Below are positions 4,750 through 6,924 of a stretch of DNA of 6,924 nucleotides, in pieces; the stretch's first letter is position 1, and each line of letters opens with the position of its first letter. The stretch covers positions 1 to 6,924 of the forward strand of contig JALSHX010000005.1 in the NCBI GenBank assembly GCA_026982025.1, given 5' to 3'. Origin of the DNA: Aquificaceae bacterium (GTDB taxonomy: Bacteria; Aquificota; Aquificia; Aquificales; Aquificaceae). The notes beneath the pieces are model-generated. The model searched no databases and was not told where the DNA came from. It saw only the letters and a program-made list of their open reading frames with translations. Position numbers and translations under genes: made by a program.

Positions 4750-5699
4750 TACCCTTAATCATCCTGCTGGCGTTTTTGCTGGCAGGGTGTGAGAAGCTTG
4801 AGTCCGTATTCATAGAAGAGGATCTGCTACAGAGACCGCAGGCAAAAAGATGTATGGACTGCCACGCGGACATTTACGAGGAGTGGAAGGAGAGCAGGCA
4901 CTACCATGCGTGGACCAGCGAGCAGTTCAAAATTGAATCGGAGAACTACTCCAAGCTCAAGTGTCTTCCATGCCATGCTCCCCATCAGGTTGACCCGGAT
5001 AAGAAACCGGTTCTCAGAGCTGAGTTTAAAGCTGACGGAGTGAGCTGTGTTGCCTGCCACTTCAAGGAGGAAACCAAATCCATGCACGGACCCCTCAAGG
5101 TGTGGTCTCCTCCCCATCCCTCTAAAAAGGATCTTGCCTATGTTCGCTCCAACTTCTGTGCGGGCTGTCATCAGGAGACCTTTAAGGAGTGGAGGAGAAG
5201 CGGGACCATAAAGACCTGCCAGAGCTGTCACATGCCCGATCTGGGTAAGAAAGATCTTATTCAGAAATTCCCCTACTATCTATTTCACCTTTCAAAACCT
5301 CGCTCCTCTCACAGGTTTCCTTCCCTCAAGGCAAAGCCCGAAGACCTTCGGTTTGAGCTGAAAGATAATGTTCTTTACATAACCAATTACAGGATTCCTC
5401 ACAACCTGCCAACCGCGGATCAGGGAGACCCCAGACTTTACATCATTGCGAGGGTTTACTACAGGAACGGAAAGGTCAGGACGGTGAGAAAGCTCCTTTC
5501 CGCCCAGTCAAAGCAGGTCCTCGCCTTCAGGGAGCCCTTTCCTCTAAAACTCCCTAAGGGAGAAATTGAGGAGGTTCGGGTGAGGGTCCTGAGAAAGCTT
5601 GCGTGGAAAAAGGAAAAGGACCTCATCGGTGAGTTCAGGATCCCATCTCCTTCTCACGCACGCGGGGGTCAATCCACGCAAGGAGGAGGTCCGCAATGA
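4746..5699 (+). CDS. Pentaheme c554-family cytochrome, predicted lipoprotein
   Basis: A 317-residue protein starting at GTG 4746, four bases over the triheme stop, with AGGAGG about ten bases upstream. A lipobox LLAGC puts the lipid on Cys15; Glu follows, so outer-membrane sorting is possible. Haem sites are CMDCH (36-40), CLPCH (73-77), CVACH (101-105), CAGCH (138-142) and CQSCH (158-162). The pattern CMDCHADIYEEWKESRH, repeated in CAGCHQETFKEWRRS, is typical of the cytochrome c554 family; Nitrosomonas c554 has four haems, takes electrons from hydroxylamine oxidoreductase and can reduce NO. Residues about 203-300 form a beta-rich C-terminal domain with IPHNLPTADQGDPRL, like the non-haem domain that follows the haems in many multihaem cytochromes. 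The last 21 codons lie antisense to the permease gene end and look low-complexity. Confidence 0.9.
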   Translation: MIPLIILLAFLLAGCEKLESVFIEEDLLQRPQAKRCMDCHADIYEEWKESRHYHAWTSEQFKIESENYSKLKCLPCHAPHQVDPDKKPVLRAEFKADGVSCVACHFKEETKSMHGPLKVWSPPHPSKKDLAYVRSNFCAGCHQETFKEWRRSGTIKTCQSCHMPDLGKKDLIQKFPYYLFHLSKPRSSHRFPSLKAKPEDLRFELKDNVLYITNYRIPHNLPTADQGDPRLYIIARVYYRNGKVRTVRKLLSAQSKQVLAFREPFPLKLPKGEIEEVRVRVLRKLAWKKEKDLIGEFRIPSPSHARGGQSTQGGGPQ

Positions 5700-6609
5700 G
5701 ATTACCCCCTATGAGCATAATCGTTCCGATGTAGAGGCCTCCCATAACGAGGAAGAGGTCCTGTGATAAAACAGCGTCAAGCATGAGCATTCCCATACCG
5801 GGCCAACCGGTAATGATTTCAACAAGTGCCGCCCCCGAGATGAGGCTTGCGATCTCGTAGCCCAGAAGGGTAGTAAAGGGGTTCATAGCGTTTTTAAGAA
5901 CATGCTTTACTATAACCCTGTCGGGCACTCCCTTTGCCCTCAGCATCACAACCATAGGACTTTTGAGGGTGTCAATGACCGCGCTCCTGACGAGCCTTAT
6001 GAGTCCCGCCAGGGAAACGAGGGCAAGGGTCATCATGGGAATAAAGAGGTGATGGAGTATGTCAAGGACCTTTCCGAGAGGTGAGAGCTTTTCAAAATCA
6101 GGGCTCTGAACACCTCCTATGGGAAACCAGCCCGTTTTACTTGCAAAGAGGAGAAACAGAAAGGCAAGAAAGAATGAGGGGATAGACATGAAGGAGTAGG
6201 CGTAAGCCTGAATTATCCTGTCAATTTTTGTGCCCTCCTTAAAGCCTGCAAGGGTTCCGAGGGGAATTGCAAGAATCCACGCTACAAGGGCGGAGCTGAC
6301 GGAGAGAAGGAGGGTGTTCGGAATTCTTTCCCCGATAAGCTGGGTAACCGGTGCGTGGTACTGGAAGGAGTAGCCCAGATCAAAGAAAATAGCGTTTTTT
6401 AGCCACTTAAGGTACTGCACTATAGCGGGCTGGTCAAGACCGTATAGCTTTTTTAACCTCTCAATTGTCTCGGGAGAAATCTGGGGATTTAGCTTGAGCT
6501 GATCAAGGAAGTCTCCCGGTGCGAGCTTTATGATGAAGAAGGATATGAGGGTCACTCCTATTATGGTGGGGATCGCCTGAAGAAGGCGTATTAAGATAAA
6601 TCTCAGCAT
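5635..6609 (-). CDS. ABC transporter permease, DppB/OppB type (peptide/nickel uptake family)
   Basis: A 324-residue inner-membrane protein of the binding-protein-dependent permease family. It begins MLRFILIRLLQAIPTIIGVT, the classic DppB N-terminus, with ISFFIIKLAPGD after the first helix. Further helices are at about 98-122, 133-157, 188-208, 245-266 and 284-312. The cytoplasmic coupling loop is at 222-243 (MLRAKGVPDRVIVKHVLKNAMNP), followed by GAALVEIITGWPGMG and the usual ending DPRVRE. Length and landmarks are complete. Substrate cannot be told: dipeptide, oligopeptide or nickel are possible. Family members normally sit beside a DppC-type partner, binding protein and ATPases; none is next to it here. 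The start is two bases after the stop of the DUF1232-like gene, with no clear ribosome binding site, implying coupling. Its stop end overlaps the pentaheme gene by 65 bp. Confidence 0.93.
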   Translation of the reverse strand: MLRFILIRLLQAIPTIIGVTLISFFIIKLAPGDFLDQLKLNPQISPETIERLKKLYGLDQPAIVQYLKWLKNAIFFDLGYSFQYHAPVTQLIGERIPNTLLLSVSSALVAWILAIPLGTLAGFKEGTKIDRIIQAYAYSFMSIPSFFLAFLFLLFASKTGWFPIGGVQSPDFEKLSPLGKVLDILHHLFIPMMTLALVSLAGLIRLVRSAVIDTLKSPMVVMLRAKGVPDRVIVKHVLKNAMNPFTTLLGYEIASLISGAALVEIITGWPGMGMLMLDAVLSQDLFLVMGGLYIGTIMLIGGNLIADLLLAWIDPRVREKEMGS

Positions 6610-6611
6610 GT

Positions 6612-6924
6612 TCAGAAGTAGTTGGCAATGAAAAACTTGGTGCTTTCAAAGTACCTCTCAATCTCCTCCCTGTGTTTTTCTTTAACATAGCGTATGAGCC
6701 TGTAATCGTCGCAGTATCCGATGATGGGAACCCAGTCGGGAATTGTGTTTCTTTCAGAGCGGATGAAGTACCATAGTGCGGCTGTGAAGTCCTCCCTCGC
6801 CTCCTCGCTGAGGTCAAACTCCGGGTCGGTCAGTATCCTGAAGATCATCTTTGCGTCAAGGACAAGGTTCCTTACATATTCCATTGTGGGAGGGACACTG
6901 TCTATTTTTTCTTTGAAGGCTTTT
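6612..6924 (-). CDS. DUF1232-like protein, partial (N-terminus beyond window)
   Basis: The minus-strand frame is open to the window edge, so the gene is incomplete at its 5' end. The ATG at 6884 lacks a ribosome binding site and the codons before it (KAFKEKIDSVPPT) read as protein, so the true start is probably outside. The 103 visible residues contain the DUF1232 hallmark: a helix with LTDPEF, then ALWYFIRSERNTIPDWVPIIGYCDDYRLI, matching the family pattern 'spiDlIPDfiPviGylDD'. Here Ser-Glu-Arg-Asn replaces the usual Pro-Ile-Asp-Leu, a mild departure. DUF1232 proteins are small, probably membrane-associated and of unknown function. The stop lies two bases before the permease start, so the two are almost certainly co-transcribed. 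Confidence 0.8.
   Translation of the reverse strand, partial: KAFKEKIDSVPPTMEYVRNLVLDAKMIFRILTDPEFDLSEEAREDFTAALWYFIRSERNTIPDWVPIIGYCDDYRLIRYVKEKHREEIERYFESTKFFIANYF

Noticed and set aside
4827..5231. Long open frame on the minus strand opposite the pentaheme gene, and similar ones opposite the kinase and triheme genes
   Set aside because: No ribosome binding sites or recognisable domains; the sense frames carry clear haem and kinase motifs, so these are shadows.
5618..5692. Inverted pair GGACCTC / GAGGTCC in the convergent overlap as a terminator
   Set aside because: The arms are 61 bases apart with no T-run, so a stable terminator is unlikely.
5680..5734. Strong Shine-Dalgarno-like AAGGAGGAGGT followed by ATG on the plus strand
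   Set aside because: The frame ends after 12 codons and is antisense to the permease; the purine run is the complement of permease codons.

Overview
The window looks like chromosome of a thermophilic, Gram-negative, chemolithotrophic bacterium, most likely a member of the Aquificales. This is an inference from the pnp-dut pairing, Lys/Glu-rich proteins with mostly AGG/AGA arginine codons, tight gene packing, and periplasmic c-type cytochromes. No database search was possible. All 6.9 kb is packed with genes; the longest gap without a gene is 91 bp.

Left block (1-1637, plus strand): the 3' end of pnp (KH domain plus two near-identical S1 domains), dut, then two small membrane-protein genes of 67 and 35 codons. 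All are overlapping or nearly so and probably form one operon. A GC-rich hairpin followed by TTTT lies inside the end of dut.

Central block (1652-5699): a monohaem cytochrome of the P460 / c'-beta family on the minus strand. Divergent from it, across 91 bp, run an OmpR-type response regulator, a histidine kinase with almost no periplasmic domain, a three-haem protein that looks like two cytochrome c'-type helical bundles in tandem, and a five-haem c554-type lipoprotein. The regulator/kinase pair and the triheme/pentaheme pair overlap by 8 and 4 bases. The divergent gap carries 11-bp-phased TTGAA repeats, the layout typical of OmpR-family operators. The three cytochromes (1+3+5 = 9 CxxCH sites) come from families linked to hydroxylamine and NO chemistry. 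I propose a two-component-controlled periplasmic module for handling reactive nitrogen; this is a hypothesis.

Right block (5635-6924, minus strand): a DppB/OppB-type ABC permease preceded by a DUF1232-like membrane-associated protein that runs off the window edge. The permease gene converges on the pentaheme gene and their coding ends overlap by 65 bp. No DppC, ATPase or binding-protein gene is next to the permease in the window.
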